Shown here one piece after another: positions 36,762 to 38,924 of a stretch of DNA of 38,924 nt. The stretch is taken from NCBI GenBank assembly GCA_027365225.1, contig DAHXNV010000001.1:122102-161025 (forward strand). The letters are read 5' to 3'. This DNA comes from Gammaproteobacteria bacterium (GTDB lineage Bacteria > Pseudomonadota > Gammaproteobacteria > Steroidobacterales > Steroidobacteraceae). The notes beneath the pieces are model-generated. The model was not told the origin of the DNA and ran no database searches. It saw only the letters and a program-made list of their open reading frames with translations. Both the position numbers and the translations under genes were made by a program. Position 1 is the stretch's first letter; the number at the start of each line of letters is the position of its first letter.

Positions 36762-37184
36762 ATGAGTCCGGTGCGGGCGGAGTTTGCGAGGAAGCACTTC
36801 TCGTGCGCCAAGCGGTGCATGCGCGCGATCGCAAGCGGCGTGTTGGGTGCGGCGTCGTTTCAGGATGGCACGCCGGCGTCGCTCGGGGGGGGTCTTGGCC
36901 TGCGACGGGCGATGTCGCTGTTGATCGCGGGGATTTACGTCACCGCGGCGAGCCGCTGGGGGCCGCTGCGCCGCCAGTCGATCGGTGCCGGCATCGCCTC
37001 CGGCCTCGGCATCTCCGTCGTGATGAATGATGCGGTGGTGGCGCTGTCGCCGGCCCCGTTCCCCCCAGCCCAGCAGATGCTCGAGAGCCTGCTCGCCATG
37101 ATCCTCCTGGGGCTGCTCATTCCTGCGGCGACTCGCCTCGCCGGGGTGGGCGGGACGGCCCGGCGCACAGCGCCGGGCACGTAA
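36762..37184 (+). CDS. small predicted membrane protein, possibly N-terminally decayed
   Basis: The 140-residue protein has three hydrophobic segments (about 50-67, 76-97, 105-126). The part SGVLGAASFQDGTPASLGG, then AMSLLIAGIYVTAASRW and VVMNDAVVALSPAP resembles a family of four-helix membrane proteins with IASGLLGxxSFxGGxxxALLGLxLH. Those start with a first membrane helix. Here that part is replaced by a charged, cysteine-containing stretch (EFARKHFSCAKRCMR), and a run of eight G sits at about 36881-36890. I suspect loss of the first helix by frameshift, but cannot prove it. Function unknown. GAGGAG lies 13 nt or more upstream of the ATG. Confidence 0.55.
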   Translation: MSPVRAEFARKHFSCAKRCMRAIASGVLGAASFQDGTPASLGGGLGLRRAMSLLIAGIYVTAASRWGPLRRQSIGAGIASGLGISVVMNDAVVALSPAPFPPAQQMLESLLAMILLGLLIPAATRLAGVGGTARRTAPGT

Positions 37185-37190
37185 ATCCGC

Positions 37191-38288
37191 TCAATGCCAA
37201 CGGGGCGGTCCGCCCGGCTTGCGATGCGGCTGAAAGCGAGCCCGGCCCCGGAACCGGGCCGCGGGGCGTGCCTGCACGCGCGGCGCCGGTGGATATCGGA
37301 ACTGCGGTGCCGCGCGGAACTGCTGACCGCCCCAGACCGGCGGCGCGGGACGATGTTGAAACTGTGGCGCCGGTCGAGTCTGGAACCGCGGAGCTACCCG
37401 GTACTGGGGCTGCTGCCGATAGCGCGGACCGCCCCAGGCCCGTGGCGCGGGACGATGCGGGCCCCGCCCGGTGAATGCGCCGCGTTGATGGGCCGCGAAG
37501 TGCCGTGCCGGACCGTTGAAACGTTGCTGCCTGGGGCCATGCGGTCCGGCAAATCGCGCGCGTGCCGGGAACACGCCCGGTCCGCGGAAGCGGTTCGGGC
37601 GGTCCGTGGCGGCGATCGGCGGACGTCCGTGGTTGAAATCGGCGCGCAGCACGCGGTCTCTGCGCGCCATGAAGTCGTGCTGTCGCTGCTGCGTTGTGAG
37701 ACCAAACCGCCGTTCGCGCGCGGCCATCAGATCCATGCGGTTGGGACGCGCGAAGATCCCGTCCCGTCCGCCGTTGAAACTGACGCGGCGGAACCGTCCG
37801 CGGTCGAAATCAGGGCGCGGAGGGGGCCGACGGAAATACACGTCGTCCGCGAAACCCGCGCCCACGCGCATGACGGCGCGGTTGTAGAAGAAGATCCCGC
37901 CCCGCCAGAAGCCGCCGGCGAACCCGTCGCCGTCGTACCCGAAGCCGTAGTCGATGCCGCCGTAAAAGCCGACGCGCGGTCCCCAGTAGCCGGCGTGCCA
38001 GAGGTATGCCCCGCCGTCCCATCCCCAGTAGCCGGGCGTCCACAGCAGCCCGACCTGCGGCGGCAGCACCCAGGTGCCGGGCACCCAGTAGTAGCCGAAC
38101 GGTCCCCACGCCCAGTAGCCGGGGGCCCAGATGTAGCCGGGCTGGGGGCAGGGCGGTTGTACATAAAGTGGTAGCGGCGGGGGCGCCACGTTCACGGAAA
38201 CCCCGATGAACACGCCCGCCGAGGCGGTAAGTGGCAGCGCCGCCAGCACCAGTGCGGGCAGGAAACGGCCGAGGAACCCGATACGCAT
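37191..38288 (-). CDS. YXWGXW-repeat exported protein
   Basis: The 365-residue protein has a clear signal peptide (MRIGFLGRFLPALVLAALPLTASA, cleavage after ASA at about 24). A tryptophan/tyrosine-rich section (about 45-125) follows with repeats YIWAPGYWAWG, YYWVPGTWV, LWTPGYWGWDGG and YLWHAGYWGP, then FFYNRAV. This is the YXWGXW repeat family found in many proteobacterial envelopes. The C-terminal 200 residues are very basic and rich in R, P, Q, F and H (RPAPQFQHRPAPPVWGGQQF-type repeats). GGAGAA precedes the ATG at 38288. Periplasmic or outer-envelope location is inferred; function unknown. Confidence 0.82.
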   Translation of the reverse strand: MRIGFLGRFLPALVLAALPLTASAGVFIGVSVNVAPPPLPLYVQPPCPQPGYIWAPGYWAWGPFGYYWVPGTWVLPPQVGLLWTPGYWGWDGGAYLWHAGYWGPRVGFYGGIDYGFGYDGDGFAGGFWRGGIFFYNRAVMRVGAGFADDVYFRRPPPRPDFDRGRFRRVSFNGGRDGIFARPNRMDLMAARERRFGLTTQQRQHDFMARRDRVLRADFNHGRPPIAATDRPNRFRGPGVFPARARFAGPHGPRQQRFNGPARHFAAHQRGAFTGRGPHRPAPRAWGGPRYRQQPQYRVAPRFQTRPAPQFQHRPAPPVWGGQQFRAAPQFRYPPAPRVQARPAARFRGRARFQPHRKPGGPPRWH

Positions 38289-38506
38289 GGAATTCTCCGC
38301 AGACTTCTTTTAGGAGGAGATTGGAGCGGTGGCACTGAACCGGCGCTGAATCCTTGCCGGGCGCCGGCCGGGGCCCCGAAACCGCCCCTGTTCCCCCGAC
38401 AACGCATGGCCGCTCGCGGCGTTGACCTCGGCCCCCCGGCATCGGGTGCCAGGCGGCGGCTCGCTTGCTACGATGCGCGCCCCTGTTGCAGATCAGTCGA
38501 GTTCTC
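38289..38506. promoter_or_regulatory. divergent spacer between the YXWGXW gene and gltX
   Basis: Contains the start regions of both flanking genes. A TTGCTACGAT segment at 38464-38473 could hold the gltX -10, but no good -35 is visible. Confidence 0.3.
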
Positions 38507-38924
38507 ATGACGGTCGTGACGCGATTTGCCCCCAGCCCCACCGGCATGCTGCATGTGGGCGGGGTGCGCACAGCGCTGTACAGCTGGCTCTATGCGCGGC
38601 GCATGGGCGGGAAATTCATCCTGCGGGTGGAGGATACCGATCGCGAACGCTCGACGGAGGAGGCGGTGCAGGTCATCCTCGACGGTATGGCGTGGCTCGA
38701 GCTCACGTCAGACGAGGGACCGTACTACCAGACGCAGCGCTTCGATCGGTATCGCGCCGTGATCGCGCAGATGCTGGCCGCGGGCCAGGCGTATCACTGC
38801 TACTGCACCAAGGAGGAACTCGAGGCGATGCGCGCCGGGCAGATCGCCCGCAAGGAGAAGCCGCGCTATCCGGGCACCTGCCGCCATGGGCGCGAGCCGC
38901 GCCCCGGGGTGCAGCCGGTGGTGC
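38507..38924 (+). CDS. gltX: glutamyl-tRNA synthetase, N-terminal part (runs off right edge)
   Basis: The first 139 codons are present. Class I synthetase Rossmann fold with [25 protein letters not shown] (the HIGH-type motif reads HVGG), then [16 protein letters not shown] and [15 protein letters not shown]. The zinc-binding segment follows ([18 protein letters not shown]). It charges tRNA-Glu in the cytoplasm. The start ATG at 38507 matches the family start. The gene is cut by the window edge, so the KMSKS part is not visible. Confidence 0.93.
   Translation, partial: MTVVTRFAPSPTGMLHVGGVRTALYSWLYARRMGGKFILRVEDTDRERSTEEAVQVILDGMAWLELTSDEGPYYQTQRFDRYRAVIAQMLAAGQAYHCYCTKEELEAMRAGQIARKEKPRYPGTCRHGREPRPGVQPVV

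Overview
The window is GC-rich DNA (about two-thirds G+C by eye) from a proteobacterium, most likely a gammaproteobacterium. The anaerobic fatty-acid pair fabA-fabB, cbpA-cbpM, trxC and folE2 point that way. A DabA-DabB inorganic-carbon pump with its own LysR regulator, plus a six-gene hyf-like membrane complex, suggests a chemolithoautotroph or facultative autotroph of the sulfur- or iron-oxidiser kind. That lifestyle is an inference; no RuBisCO or carboxysome gene is visible.

Layout. 1-5330 is an accessory, decayed zone. It holds the tail of a group II intron (maturase C-terminus, domains V and VI), the winged-helix tail of an AlbA_2/AAA_4-type regulator, an intact higB-higA toxin-antitoxin pair, an N-terminal scrap of a tyrosine recombinase abutting an N-terminal scrap of a transposase, an AbiEi-like/Fic fusion gene preceded by four direct repeats on an exact 24-bp period, and an N-terminal scrap of a methyltransferase. 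5396-11342 (minus strand) carries tspO and then the operon dabB-dabA-cysD-small ORF, with the lysR gene divergent at 11429. 12415-12951 holds two relics: a frameshifted copy of a ribbon-helix-helix gene whose intact relative lies at 19432, and a MutS-like tail. fabA-fabB (13053-14787) converges on a giant SNF2-type helicase gene (14842-19059).

19693-26842 is a tightly coupled operon hyfB-hyfC-hyfE-hyfF-hyfG-hyfI. The large subunit has lost all four Ni-Fe cysteine ligands while the small subunit keeps its 4Fe-4S cysteines. This is the signature of an energy-converting-hydrogenase-related (Ehr) complex, not a hydrogenase. A CarH/LitR-type B12 photoreceptor gene (27006-27941) is divergent from folE2 (28047-28844). 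The spacer carries two perfect TGTCC-N-GGACA palindromes, one directly after a TATAAT box.

The right part is mostly housekeeping and stress genes: a DUF2007 protein with a clear promoter, an ABC exporter, a PAS hybrid histidine kinase, trxC divergent from cbpA-cbpM, a metallo-beta-lactamase-fold lipase-like enzyme, a small decayed-looking membrane protein, a YXWGXW-repeat exported protein, and the first 139 codons of gltX running off the right edge. No tRNA, rRNA or CRISPR array was found.

Most promising for new biology: the dab operon with an orphan cysD and a conserved-looking small ORF, the Ehr complex 8 kb from it, the putative light/B12 switch on folE2, and the self-contained Fic fusion with its 24-bp repeat array.
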